Origin: Diphasiastrum complanatum
Taxonomy: Eukaryota; Streptophyta; Lycopodiopsida; Lycopodiales; Lycopodiaceae
NCBI GenBank assembly: GCA_029204225.1
Contig: CM055113.1
Span: forward strand, 28,811,252 to 28,875,251
Reading direction: 5' to 3'
DNA length: 64,000 bases
The position numbers were made by a program, and so were the translations under genes. Shown piece by piece: positions 1 through 12,639 of this stretch; position 1 is the first letter of the stretch, and every line of letters starts with the position of its first letter. The notes under the pieces were generated by a model that worked only from the letters and a program-made list of their open reading frames with translations, was not told the DNA's origin and did no database searches.

Positions 1-350
1 TAAAATCACTGCTCTGTTGTTTTCAAGTTCTCTGAAGTTGATCAAGATTCTTTTGTTGCAGGTGATGTGTGAGGTTTCTCCTGAATCAATGACTACATCG
101 TAGTCTTGTTCAATGTAGCTTGTTGAAGCTTCATCGAGTATTGTGAAAGCTTCATCACCTTTGTTTGCATCCTTGGATGACTCTACAACATTTGCTTTGT
201 CAACTTTGTTTTTCCTTTTTTGGTTGAATCTGCAATCGTATGCAGAGTGCCCCTTCTTCTTGTAGTGCATGCAAGGTATTGTTGGATTGAATCAGCATCT
301 ATTGGCTATGTGTCCTAGCTTGCAGTGATCACAGGAAGATTGTTGATTGT
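1..350 (-). pseudogene. Copia gag/protease fragment, runs off the left edge
   Basis: Read on the minus strand, this segment encodes a nucleocapsid zinc-knuckle region. It has a CDHCKLGHIANRC-like first knuckle and a second of the form CMHYKKKGHSAYDC with a Y in place of the second Cys. A lysine-rich linker follows, then a retropepsin start IDSGETSHI (DSG catalytic triplet). This order is typical of Ty1/Copia gag-protease polyproteins. One in-frame stop lies between the two knuckles, so it is probably dead. The pol part would lie to the left of the window. Confidence 0.7.
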
Positions 351-2761
351 CGTTGCCTCTGCTCGAATGAAAATAACATGGTGGTCCATCTTATCATTAT
401 TCCTCTTATGCTAGGTCAACATTTGAACTATATAATTAATGTACATGTCTAATTTCTAACTTTATTCATCATCCAAACAACATTTGACTGTCTAAAATCT
501 AACTTTAATACATTGGCCAAAATTGGCCTAACACCAAGGCTCCTAGTCAAATCGAGCCCACATACTACACGACCTTGAGAGAGATGGTAGCCCGTCCTCT
601 TTCTTGTTAACAATGCAACTTCCAAAATGGACTATAGTTTAGGTGTTGTTACAAGCGTGGATGATGCCAATAGTGATGCAAATAGCAATAATTTAACTAG
701 AGTTGATGATGTTGATGTTGACACAATATATTTTGGTTCCATTGTCAATTGTGAACAAAGAAAATGATCATTCTCACCAATTGTTGGTGGTAATAATGTT
801 CATGAAGTCCCAATCATCAAACAATCCAAATACACACAGTGTGCATCAATTTTGGTAAGTGCATATGCATCCACACAACATCATTCAAATTGTCTAGCGA
901 TACACATATATTGGAACTTGGTCATGACAAGAATCTTTTGAACGAATGGCAAGAAAGTTTCACTTGGCACTTTTGGTGCATCTCATGGTTTTAGTAGAAA
1001 GCTTTTCATCGTAGTAGTTTCTCCAAAAATGGCAGACTGAGATTCTTTTGTCATCATTAGACATACGAGAAAGTCTAATGTCAACTTGAGCAATTATTTT
1101 GTGCTACTAACATTTGAGTGATATTAAGAGTGGATTCTCTCTACTTATGAGGTGGCCTAGAGTAATTCTAAAGTTAGACAAAATTTTCTTAGATGATGAA
1201 TAATAAAGCAAGAAGCCATATTCAAGACCATTAGGTAAACTGGCAAAAATAAGATCACTGATTCAAAATAAACAAAGCCCTACTTCGTGGAGTCAATAGG
1301 GGCCAATTTTGTGAGAACCATAATGAGACATAGGAGACTTGAGAATGAGGCTTTTTGGAAAATGATAGGGAAAGCTTGCTTCTAGAAAATTCAAAATTTC
1401 CAATAGGTGAGGCAATGCCATCCTTGTGAGGAACATGTTTATGTGCTTTACCTACCAATGAGTGATCAACAACTAAAGATTGTGAAGGTTCACTAGCCTC
1501 TAGCATTTAGTGTGCATACACTCCTCTATATCTAGAGCTTATATGAAGCAACATGCAAGTACCTAAATTCATTTTCAATGAAACTGATTTGGCTTGGTGG
1601 GAAAACATCAAACGTGAGAGGTCATTGTTTGGTTCATGGTTGTGTTGTGAGCTAATCTTTGCTCGGACAATTTCTAACTTTCAAATATAGGTACACATCA
1701 AGTATGTGGAGCAGCTGGGAGCGTATGAAAAAAACATCTTTGAATTTGTAATAGAATGCAGATAATGTAAATCTAAGTACATATACTAATGATATCGAAA
1801 CAACCGATAGATATGAATCATAAAGTAGCTATGGGGTAGCTATGTACATGGTGGTAAAAAGGTCTCAGATCTAGGACATATACTAGTGACCCCACATGGC
1901 AAACTTGAAAGTGTCTTATAAACCCTCAAAGTTCCTTATCTAATATTTTTACAACTTGTAGGTAAAGCGCAATAGGGATTGGTTGTTTGACTTCGTGTGT
2001 TCCCTTGTTCAAGCCACTTGGCATGCACTTGTGACCACTATATCTTTACATATGCAACTTTGCATGATGTAGCCTACACCCAAGCATGTGAATCGATTCG
2101 TAAAGTAGAATTGAAGGTCGATGCATGTCCCACATTGGATGTGCTTAAGCAATCCCAACTTACATATGGTGGTAACCATTTGCCTTTATGGTAGCCTCAT
2201 GCCCCTCTATTATATGTTAACACTCATTAATATGTACAAGTTTTTAAAAAAAATGCCTAAGGAGCTTAGAGTAGAGAATTTAGCCTAGAGGTGGAGATGA
2301 CCAAGAACTTGCAAGGAAGAAAAAAACAACACATGAATATAAAAGAATTGATTGCAAGATTATATCTTCCTAGAAAAGGTAAGACACCAAACCCATTTTA
2401 TTTAGCTGCTCAACGTTACTTTGCACGACATCACTTGATGTGCAATAGATCCAAAATAAGTTCAAGCCAAAGTTGGGTTTGATGCTTCAAAAATCATGTG
2501 TGCAACAATCATGATGGGAGGCCGTGTGGATATGATCACAACTATGATGCAACTTAACATGACCACAAACTCATTTTGAGTTTCCAACTTCACTAAATGC
2601 TAAGAGAAGCACGAACTCATTTTAGAATTATGTACACCATAAGGTTTTTAGTTTTTACCAATGGGAATAACCATTATACATAAAATAAATTCTACATTGT
2701 GTAATGGCATGATGACCAGAACAAGAAATAATGGTCATTGTTATTTCCATGATCGGTAACT
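351..2761. other. Intergenic, nothing recognised
   Basis: AT-rich sequence with only short open frames, none with a motif I recognise. No repeat structure, RNA gene or transposon end was evident. It is probably old, decayed transposon sequence flanking the Copia fragment on its left. Confidence 0.4.
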
Positions 2762-2873
2762 CATCTAATGATACACAAGGGTGTTGGCTCAATTGGTTAT
2801 CTTGACATCCAAAGTTTCTTTGGTCTCAAGTTTGAGACTCCCCTTGGAAACCAAGAAGCATCTAATGATACAC
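2762..2873 (+). mobile_element. Short tRNA-derived SINE with 15-bp target duplication
   Basis: An 82-bp body (2777-2858) is flanked by identical 15-bp copies of CATCTAATGATACAC (2762-2776 and 2859-2873). The body has a Pol III box A-like TTGGCTCAATTGGTTA near 2784-2799. It also has a box B-like AGTTTGAGACTCC about 40 bp later. These features are those of a tRNA-related SINE inserted by target-primed reverse transcription. It lacks an obvious A- or T-tail, and the body is short for a plant SINE. Confidence 0.75.
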
Positions 2874-3523
2874 CAACAATGCCTTATGGAATTTCTTGCT
2901 AGCATTCTAAGAAAATCAAAACAAACCCACATGAATATGGAGTCTCACTACTAAAATATTGTTGTTAATATACATAATCATACTCTTTGAAAGAAGAATA
3001 GTAGCCAGCATCGAAGTCAATTGCATGATATATTTGAAGCTTTAAGATTCCGCCTCTGACTGAATCCTAGCCTTCGATTGCTACTATTACCTCATAGAAT
3101 GCTCTGACAGCACTTGCTACTGTTAATATCCATCCCTGGCAAATATGATGAGGACGATCCTCTACCAAATAAAGCACTGAGGATTACATGAAGCCAATTT
3201 ACAGATTAGACGCCAATTTGCAATGAGGCATTCTGATTGAAGGCCATGGACATGATCTTAAAGGCTCCATATCAGTTCAGGTCAAATGGGCTGATTATAC
3301 ATTTTGGGTCAAATATTCCCTGGGGCAAGTGTTGCTCCAAACAATGACCAGGAGCATCTTATTGCTATTCACAATCCAATATTGTGATCTATGTTTTCTA
3401 TTGGATTTCTGAACAACTGTGTGCTTGCAAGCTTGGAAGTAATTCTCATGTGCTAGTATTTGTCATAGTGGCATTATCGTACAAACGTATGCTAGAGTAT
3501 CTTCAATCCAGAAATTCGATTGG
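2874..3523. other. Intergenic, 3' flank of the invertase gene
   Basis: Lies downstream of the invertase stop codon on the minus strand and should hold its 3' UTR. I see no clear minus-strand AATAAA signal and no other feature. Confidence 0.4.
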
Positions 3524-6500
3524 CTAGTAAGTACTTGACATTTGCCAAACTTGAAGGGTTTGCATAGTAATGGATTCATTTCCATTGTTGAAGAGGAAGA
3601 CATGAGCATCTCTTTCAATAGCTATGGTAGGATACACCCGCGAGGTGATGCAAGCTATACCCTGCTGTACAAATGTCTCCACTATAGAATGATCAACCTG
3701 CACAGACACCTTCTCGGGCTCAGACGCACAAAGTTTGTGTCCTTCCAAAAGAAGAGCATGCAACAGTCAAAGACCTTATAAGGCTTAGGCTTTGAAGCTT
3801 TGATACTTACAATCAATCTCAGTGAAAGAAAATTATCTGTAGGCGGCTTGTCGATAGTTATTCCATAAACTGTCCTGTCAATTCCTTTAGCCAAAGAGGA
3901 CCTGATATTGCTAAGCCCAAGTTAGACTGTGCATATCCAAGAAATGGCAAGTTTACTGAACTATTTCAGCAGTTCACTTAGACGAAAAAAAAAATTACCA
4001 GTTATGCCAGTGTTGAAACGTCTTGCACAAGTTTTACAGTATAGGCGAAACATTTCTTAATGTAAAGGAGGGATTCTCGCAAATTCAAAATGCAGAGTTA
4101 AATGAGAAATGAGGAAGACAAATTTTTTTTTCCAGGAAAGCCTAGAGCTTTCTTTCATCTGAAAAAGATATATTTGTAAGCTTAACATATATTGACGCCT
4201 CTTGAGTGTTCCATTTGCCATCACACATTGAGGCCATTATTAGCATCTCTTTAAAAATTCCTCTTCTGAACTGAATCCTGTAGACCAATATAAGGTTGCT
4301 GCTGTTACGTGGGCTAGTTATAACCTTTTAAGTTTTTGGGCAAACAAGTGTAACTGAATGTCATAAATCCATTTGCATTTACGCAAAAGTCAGTTAGAGA
4401 TTCTTCTTTCTAAACAACATGACACTTCTTTGCTATTTGTTGGACGATTTAAATCGCGTCACTCTGTAGTGTATTAGTTCTCTTGGCTGGACAAATGGGA
4501 ATCAGCCTTTTTGTGTTCAGTTGAGTTGTTAAGTGCAAATAAATTGGGTTGATTCAAAAAAACTAGAATGAAGCATAACCTGCTCTGATCGCTGCACACT
4601 GTAGTCACCCACTTCCCGTTGGGTCTGAGAGTCAGATAGAAGTAAACCGCAGTCTGCTCCACTAAGTTATTTGCTGCCAGGACAAGCAACCCAAAAGGCC
4701 CAAATACTCCCCTCTCTGCTGCACCTCCTTGACTACAAACATACTCTTTCTGTTCTGGAAGAACATCCAGTTTGTGCACATCCGGATACTTGAAGGTAAC
4801 TTCAATGTCAAGCTGCAACAAGGAACGGAAGCCTCTTACTGAGGGTTTTGACTTTTGACTGGCTCCTGGACTACAAGAATGTAAACTTTTCTTGCATAAC
4901 AAAAATGTCAGCTTGACACAAATCCAACTCCATGAGAAGAGCTGCATGATTAGTTGCCAGTAACGTAATAGAATCATCTCATAGCCTTGTGCATTATTTT
5001 ATTTTTAAAAGGATCAATACGGATTTCTGTTCCAGTGCACAGTACCTTGAATATCTCCAAATTTAAGCACAGGAGTGCAGGCTACATTTCAGAAAAGTGA
5101 AGTGTACCTGACTCCCTGAAGCTCCATCCACCTTTACCATGGCTCCTCCATCAAGCAGTATGTCCTGCTTTACTACCTTGTCACCTCGTAACGATTCCAA
5201 CTCATGAATTGGCCATTGTAGTAGGTTTGACCCAGTGTGGTTATCAAGGACCAAAGTTCTAGGAATTGTCTACACCAGTAAACATTCAACCATCAGGAGA
5301 TAGTAACAATGCACGTTACCAGAGCTAGATTGACATGTACCTGAATATAAGACAATCTAGACCAAAATTCTTAAACAACGAGCTGCTGAATCCAAAGAGT
5401 AAGATTTGTATACCTGCACAGATGCCCAGCCTTTTTTTATGTCGTCCAGCTCGCTATCAGATTCATTAACCCAGCCCCATAAGATGCGTCGTTCCTGAAC
5501 AGGATCATAAAATGTCTTGGATGCATAGAATTTTCCATAATCATAACGCAGACCAAGTCCAATATCTTTGGTTGGATCGTCAGGTAAAAAATCTGTTGAG
5601 TAAACCCCTACGGTGTAATAGTCATGCTTATTATCATCCAAACTTGCCTTTAAAACATACTTCACTAACTGGTTGACTTGGACTTTAGATGTATCCAAGC
5701 CAGTTTTACCAGTAAGAGAAACAGGATAAAAATCCACGCATTCCCACATTCCTGTTCCAGCTACCTTATGTAGAAACTTATTCTGCAAAGTCCAGTCCAG
5801 GAAGTCAGAAGTTTTGTAAACTAAAGCAAGGCCTGTAGTACCCTCCTTAGCTCCAATCGAGATTCGCCATAACCCATCTGATTCCAACCAAGCAGTTGTT
5901 GGATCTCTGAAGTCTGTGTAGCCAATACTTGGAGGAGGGACCAACATTGGATTCTGTGGGACCTTCACCCATTTCCGAAGCAAAGGGTCAGATAAATCCT
6001 CGGGAACAGCCATGTTTTGTAATTGTACTGACTCATTTGATGAACCTGTATAAAGAATGACCGGCTTGCCATCAGGCAATACAGTGGCAGAACCTGACCA
6101 CACACCTTCTGCATCATACCAGTGATCTGGAACCAGTGCTAAGTTTAAAGGGTGCCAGTGGACCAAATCTTTGGACACAGAATGGGCCCACGTAATATTA
6201 CCCCAGACTGCAGCATCTGGATTGTACTGATAGAAAATGTGATAGTACCCCTTGTAGAACATAGGTCCTGACAATGCCATCGTTTGAATAGTTACTACTG
6301 AGAACTCGAGAATTGTTCTACAAAGTAGGTATCAAGATTCAATTACAAACATACAAGAAAAATGATAATACTAAATCATAAGTAGCACTTAATTTTGAGA
6401 AATTTTTTGTGAAATCTAGATTCCACTTCAGCAAAAATTCAATCCCGAGTCCCATGTTAAATTGAAAACCATGAAAGGAGCATTGTGTTGGAAGTGCAAC

Positions 6501-8147
6501 CAACCATTTGGATCTGGAAGGCATGGCATCCACACCATCCACGAACGCCATCACCAATAATCATGAGAAAGAAAGACAAAATTGTCAGAAGCTTTCTCAA
6601 CTTTTTCAAAACTTCAAAGCCCACATACTCATTTCATACAACAAATCATCAAAGGTTTATTTTCTCATATGGATACGGAAATTATGAGTTAGGTCACGCG
6701 GTTGAACCGAAAACATATGTTCTCTCAATGAGAGTGATCACCGTTAGTACCTTTCAATATTACATGCAGCTCACAGCTTACAGCTAAAAAGTGATTTCTC
6801 ACAGTTTCCACCATATTGTCATATGGTGGAAACTGTGAAAAATCCCTTTTTGTTTCTTGCTCAGAGAAAGTGCGTCACTGATTATGAATTTGACCACAGA
6901 ATATTTTTATGATTCTAGCAATGCTTTGAAAAACTTTGCAATTTATGCCGAACTGGAAGGTAGACTTGGTTGGATTTTGGTGCCTGCTATATAAATGTTA
7001 AAAAGGTGGGTGAAAGCCAAATCTACAGATGAAGCCTACAACAAACTCTGCATGAAAGTGTACCAAGCAGGAATTCATGAGATCAATCTAAACAGGCTTT
7101 GAATCTTGTAGCAAATGAACAAAGCTTTACTTTTCGTTATGCTTATGGCAATGAATTTTGTCACGCTACTCAATAATAAATTTGCTTTTACTTGATTAAG
7201 ACGCTGTCATCTTAAGGTCCAAAGTCGGCGTGCCTACACATCCTGTCATAGGTGCAATTCTAGCCTCAAGCAAACATAACTCTACAAAACAGAGAACGTT
7301 GGTCGCTGATTATGGCATTTGACCACAGAGTAAGCATATGATGCTAGCGATGCACTCAGACCTCGGACAATTTGAAAAACTTGAACCTGGCTGGTACTTT
7401 TGCTTGTGATTTGATGCATGCTATGCCATTCATGAAAATCTAGAGTTTTAATCAAATTTACAGATGAAAGGTACTACCACCGAAAAGCTATTCATAAAAC
7501 TGTCAGCCAAGAACCTTCGGAATCGATCTGCACAGACTTGATCTTTGCAGATCAATTGATTTAGCAAACACGATATTTCTAGCAACAATAGCAGGCTAAA
7601 CATTGTCCTCAAACACGTGAATCTGTATACCGGAGACAAGAAGCAGTTGGGAAAGAGTCCACTAGAGCGTACAGCTAATCAAACAGCTACGAGGAGTACT
7701 CAGTTAAGAAGGTGTACCGTTCATCCAATTCCTCTCGGGTTGGAAATGAAATGCTGTTCGCTCACTTGAGAGATAATTATCTGCAACACTGGGAGATCCT
7801 CCTCCTTTGGTTGTATAAGGCACAGGGAACTCGCTAGCCGATGGATTGCTCCACGCCGTATCTGTGACACTTTTCGCAGGTGCTAAACCAGGTTGGGATA
7901 AACATATTAAAAGTGAGAAGCACGTCATCAACGCAATGCAGATTGCTGTGAGCAGTACGGAGCGGAACCTGATGCAATGGCCCAGGCTTTTAAATTCCGG
8001 GGTCTCAAACTCTGGTTGATCACCATTATTGTCAGTCATTTGTACATAATGTCCTTCATCCTCACAAAACTCTCCTGCCTCATTTTCAGCACCTCTGCTA
8101 TTCTGTCTTCCAATGTCGCCTACAAAATTGACATTCCCGGGTGCCAT
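3524..8147 (-). CDS. Vacuolar-type acid beta-fructofuranosidase (invertase, GH32), seven exons
   Basis: Hydrolyses sucrose to glucose and fructose, most likely in the vacuole. Exons on the minus strand are 7718-8147, 6505-6513, 5414-6267, 5108-5269, 4580-4812, 3811-3901 and 3524-3697. They total 1,953 nt (650 codons plus stop), every intron is GT..AG and all phases join. The ATG at 8147 is the first in frame. Residues about 63-83 form one membrane anchor after an acidic cytosolic tail, as in vacuolar precursors. Catalytic motifs are NDPNG (nucleophile Asp about 144, built across three exons), FRDP (about 266-269) and WECVD (acid/base Glu about 322). The Val in WECVD marks vacuolar rather than cell-wall enzymes, which have Pro. 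The C-terminal beta-sandwich contains VDHSIVETF and ends LFNNGNES. Length and seven-exon structure are usual for the family. No disabling change was seen. A fructosyltransferase, which evolved from such enzymes, cannot be wholly excluded. Confidence 0.95.
6505..6513 (-). other. 9-nt mini-exon of invertase (ATCCAAATG)
   Basis: On the minus strand the nonamer ATCCAAATG is preceded by CCTTCCAG and followed by GTTGGT. Joined to exon 1 (ending AAC G) and exon 3 (beginning GA CCT), it restores Asn-Asp-Pro-Asn-Gly. That is the beta-fructosidase motif with the catalytic nucleophile. Plant invertases are known for this tiny exon. Without it, the two flanking exons would join without the catalytic Asp, Pro and second Asn. 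Confidence 0.95.
6799..6838. repeat. Perfect 18-bp inverted repeat in invertase intron 1
   Basis: TCACAGTTTCCACCATAT (6799-6816), a 4-nt TGTC spacer and its exact reverse complement (6821-6838) form a hairpin. It lies in the first intron, about 290 nt upstream of the mini-exon on the transcript. It may be a relic of a small foldback transposon or an intronic RNA structure. Confidence 0.8.
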
Positions 8148-9327
8148 TGCGACGGCGATAGGGAATATTAAACGCACCACTAGAAAACAAAGTAAAATAG
8201 AGGAACTGCTACGCAGTGCTCATTTCCACAACACGATTATTTCTTTGCAACTGCACTACAAAGAGAAAAGTAAACAGCAACACAACAGCATGTACTTCAC
8301 CCTCTTCTGATCAATGAGCCAACGTAAAGCAACTGATGCTCTAATCTAGTACCTTACCACAACTTTTACAGATGCTGAAGCTCAGCTTGAAGATGCATTT
8401 GCCACCACAACCTTACAGATGCCGAAGCTAAGCTTGATGATGCATTTGCCAGAAGATGATGGCACACCAACATCATTTGGATAAGTCAAAACTCAAAAGC
8501 TACCCAGGAGAGATCAGAAAATCGAGTAACTATTAAAGACAGAAATGCTAGGAGAAGCAAAAGCCTTCTGTAAGACAGGCCAGCCAACTCCTGATTAACA
8601 AAACCATAGTATATGGATCGTAAACAAGAGAGTGTCTACAACTCGTGCCCATTGTCCGAATAAATAGACGAAAAGGCAGGGTCGTGAATCGTGATCTATA
8701 AAAGGTGACATATCTGATCTTGTGATCCGATGATCACGAGGCCATTTAGCAAACTACCCTCTTTCACACCCATCTCATGAATACTCCCTCCCTCGCTGAC
8801 TCACTCATGATGATCAATCAGCAGCAAGCATAGATCTGGAAGTTGGGCACAGTCAAATGTGCATTGAGGCACAAAAACTTTGCATTTTTCTGCTGAAATA
8901 GCTATTATTGATGACCAGTAAGGTTGGTTGTCTGGTCATTTTGTAGTTCCACATCAACCCACCTTCATATGTCAGACAATTTATCCATCTCCACAACCCA
9001 CAGTTAAGGTACGAGCTAAAGAAGATTTACTTCAAACCTCTACTCAGATCTTTTTATGGAAATCCATTCCCCATTATCCAAGAAAACAATTTTGACTGCA
9101 GAGTTAATTATAGAAGTCTTCATCTATAACTTTATAACTTTGGACTGGCTTCCATGCTTGATAAAGAATTGGTAAGTGCAAGCATCAAATTTGTGTTCAT
9201 AAACCCTCCCGTGATTTTACATCCAAGGGTCTATGGAGAACCATTTGACAATATTAAAGTTTGCCAATAACTAACAAGGCTTATGGAGGGAAAAATAAGC
9301 CAATACTATAGTTGACATGATAACCAT
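8148..9327. promoter_or_regulatory. 5' flank of the invertase gene
   Basis: Upstream region of the minus-strand invertase. A minus-strand TATTTATT at about 8661-8668 is the best TATA-like candidate, but it is about 510 bp from the ATG and would imply a long 5' UTR. A 48-bp direct tandem duplication (8359-8406 and 8407-8453, differing at a few bases) lies between it and the start codon. A CTATAAAAGG at 8697 points the other way and has no gene behind it. Confidence 0.35.
8359..8453. repeat. Two-copy 48-bp tandem duplication
   Basis: Both units share the core GATGC(T/C)GAAGCT(C/A)AGCTTGA and end in GATGCATTTGCCA. They sit about 210-300 bp upstream of the invertase start codon. Confidence 0.75.
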
Positions 9328-9560
9328 GGCTTCTACTAAGAAGAAAGACAATCTTCTGTCTGCATAAACCTCCCTTGAATTTTTACGTGGATTCTCAATC
9401 GAAGTCTGGGACAAGTTCGATGGATCAAATTACCATCTATGGAAATTTAAGATGAAAGTCGTGCTAATGGCCAACGAACTTTGGAGAATAGTCTCGGGTG
9501 TCGAACTAATTCCCAGTGACGATGAGCAAGACATTGTTGGAATCGTGAGAGGTTTGATTA
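9328..9560 (+). pseudogene. Copia gag N-terminal fragment
   Basis: From an ATG near 9328 (one in-frame stop soon after), the frame reads FDGSNYHLWKFKMKVVL and then ANELWRIVSGVE. This is the conserved start of Copia gag (DUF4219/UBN2 type). It is cut off at about 9560 by unrelated sequence leading into a GA microsatellite. It is related in sequence to the gag on the opposite strand at 10.6-11.0 kb, but is a separate copy. Confidence 0.7.
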
Positions 9561-9583
9561 GCCAATTTTGCTAATGGAATCCG

Positions 9584-9585
<2 letters not shown>

Positions 9586-9661
<76 letters not shown>
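9586..9661. repeat. (GA)n microsatellite, about 76 bp
   Basis: Uninterrupted GA dinucleotide tract. Open frames running through it on both strands (poly Arg-Glu or Ser-Leu) are repeat artefacts. Confidence 0.97.
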
Positions 9662-9663
<2 letters not shown>

Positions 9664-10099
9664 TGCTCTAAGTCTCTTCCGATATTGCGATCAATCAGTG
9701 AGCAATGGGCTTCCTGTGATCTTGCTATTTGGGATATGTTGTTCTTTGTCAGATTCATGATATGCCTAGATAGAGTCGAACTCTTAATTGTAGCTACTGC
9801 TGCTAATTAAGATCTATCCTCTTCCAAGGTGTAGTCAGACACTACCACTACTGCTGATTTAATTATGATGAGCCTTTATGCGGAAAAACAAATGATAATT
9901 GGTTTTGTAACAAATATTCGATAAGCATAACTCATTCAAAGATTATACACAATAGACAAGAGATAAGAAAAACATATGCTTGACTACAATCATTCCTTTG
10001 AGCATTGTTTGGCATACCGCATAGCACGTTACCGCAAGAGAAACTCTGTCTCTTATGAACAAAAAGGTGAGTGCCGCTTACTAGCGTACACTTCTATCT

Positions 10100-10993
10100 A
10101 TCTGTCTATGTGCGTCCTTATTGGACTGATTTTGACCATGACACCTTCGTCCACTTCGACCTGGGAAGATGATGAGACTGTGTTTGCTTGTTGATCAGGT
10201 TGCTTGGCTGTGTTCTTCGCTTGGAGAATTCGACAATCCTTGATCTCATGGTTATTGCGCTTGCAATGGTCCTGCAAAACATCTTCTTCTTCGACTGTGG
10301 ATTCGATGATTGTTCTTGACCTTGAGTCTGTTTCTGATTCGTTGCAGCCTTTTGGGAGCTTTTCTGCTTTTGTCACTTAGAGACTTTGTTGACAAATAGA
10401 ACCTGAGAGGAGGAAGTAGACAAAGTGTCTTGACTTCATCTATTGTCTTCTTGCAGCAACATAGTGATAACTCTAGTAAGAGTTAAATCTGAGTGTGTCG
10501 ATATGATCATCACCCAGTTCTCATATGTAGAGGGCAAGCTTGAAAGCAATGTCATAATTGCATCTTGATCGTCTACGACTGATCCGACAATGGCCATCTG
10601 TTGCAAAAGATTCTTAAACTAGTTAATGTGACTCTAAAGAGAATCACCAGTAGACATTTTGAATGTGAAGAATTTCCTTCGTAGATGTAACTTAGTAGTT
10701 ACGTCCCTCACGTCATATAGTGACTTCAAAATGTCCCAAACGTCTCTTGACGTTTTAGCTTCAGCTATGTGTCCAATCTGTGTATTTGATATATTGAAGA
10801 TAATAAGCACAAAAGCTTTACCGTCCTTCGATTTCCACTTCGAGTCGTCGTCTTCAGGTTTTACTTCTGTACCTATAACAACATCCCATAATTTGCTGGC
10901 AATTAGCAAGGTCTTAATCTTAAATTTCCACAAATAATAATTGGATCCATTTAGCTTTTCTGTGATAAGATTGGCTTTACTTTGAGAATCCAT
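10100..10993 (-). pseudogene. Copia gag polyprotein fragment
   Basis: Minus-strand frame from the ATG at 10993 begins MDSQSKANLITEKLNG, then SNYYLWKFKIKTLL, and continues through the UBN2 gag domain. A stop after STGDSL near 10634 and a frame change follow. The reading then continues to a degenerate zinc knuckle HCKRNNHEIKDC at about 10240. Homology ends near 10100. The matching primer binding site and 5' LTR lie just upstream at 11188-11200 and beyond, so this is the 5' end of a minus-strand Copia element that lost its pol region. Confidence 0.8.
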
Positions 10994-11187
10994 CTGGAAC
11001 TTAGTCTGTCGATTGTATCGATGATGCTAAGATGTGGTAATGCCAACAATAAAAAATCAATTCTCTGATACTGAAAGGTTGAAAAGAACTAAAAAGTATT
11101 ATATCAATTTGATATCGCAAAAGATATGAACTATTAGAGCTTTTGCTCTGATATCATATTGGAATCAGATAAAGAAGTAGTGAAACA

Positions 11188-11199
11188 GCTCTGATACCA
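11188..11199 (-). other. Copia primer binding site
   Basis: The minus strand reads TGGTATCAGAGC, complementary to the 3' end of plant initiator tRNA-Met and the standard Copia minus-strand primer site. It directly abuts the LTR end (TG at 11200 in plus orientation) and lies about 195 bp before the gag ATG at 10993. Confidence 0.9.
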
Positions 11200-12060
<861 letters not shown>

Positions 12061-12164
12061 GCGACACTGTCGGGTTTTTTGCAAAAAGGTGCAGAGGTGC
12101 CCTTAAATCTCATTTAGGATTGCCCCACACTTTGCCAGAGTCCTTAACATTTGAGGCTCTTTGG

Positions 12165-12365
12165 AAAAAGTGAAAAATGCGACTCTGCATATTTGCACGA
12201 GATTCCTGATAGGCAAAAAATGCGAAAAAGATGACACTGCATTTTGACACAAGATTTCTGTCAAGCAAAAAATGCGACACTGTCGTAAACTCCGTGTAAT
12301 TCTGCAGACTGTGTAAAAACACTTGTAATTTTCCAGACTGTGTAAACACACGGGAAAATTTGCAG
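12165..12365. repeat. Degenerate short tandem repeats
   Basis: The motif AAAAATGCGAC followed by CTGCAT-like sequence recurs three times at 12170-12270. After it, CAGACTGTGTAAA(A/C)ACAC-like units recur twice at about 12305-12350. The open frames on the minus strand here are by-products of the repeats. Confidence 0.55.
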
Positions 12366-12639
12366 AACTGGATAAACAATGGATGAAGATTAAAACTGAT
12401 TAGACGATTGGTAAGAAGGAGAATAATCCAACACTTGAAAGATCTTTGGTTAGAAAGAGAAATACACTACCAATCTCAGCATCTACACACAAAATGAGAT
12501 GCAAACACTAATAGAACTTGATCAAACTTGAATGAAATGATAAAGCACTATTGATGTTGAATCTACTCAAACACGCCTTCTAACTTTCTCACACTTTCAA
12601 AAAGTGTTTATTCAAATGACAATGAACTTTGAAAATTCA

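Noticed and set aside
7448..7639. 63-codon minus-strand frame containing VCADRFRRF, like a VCADRFRAF string in the Gypsy post-integrase ORF
   Set aside because: It lies in invertase intron 1. The resemblance is a few residues only and there is no supporting homology around it.
8697..8706. TATA box CTATAAAAGG
   Set aside because: It points away from the invertase gene and no plus-strand gene follows within about 600 bp except dead Copia sequence.
9558..9810. Frames through the GA tract
   Set aside because: Poly Arg-Glu and Ser-Leu runs are produced by the dinucleotide repeat.
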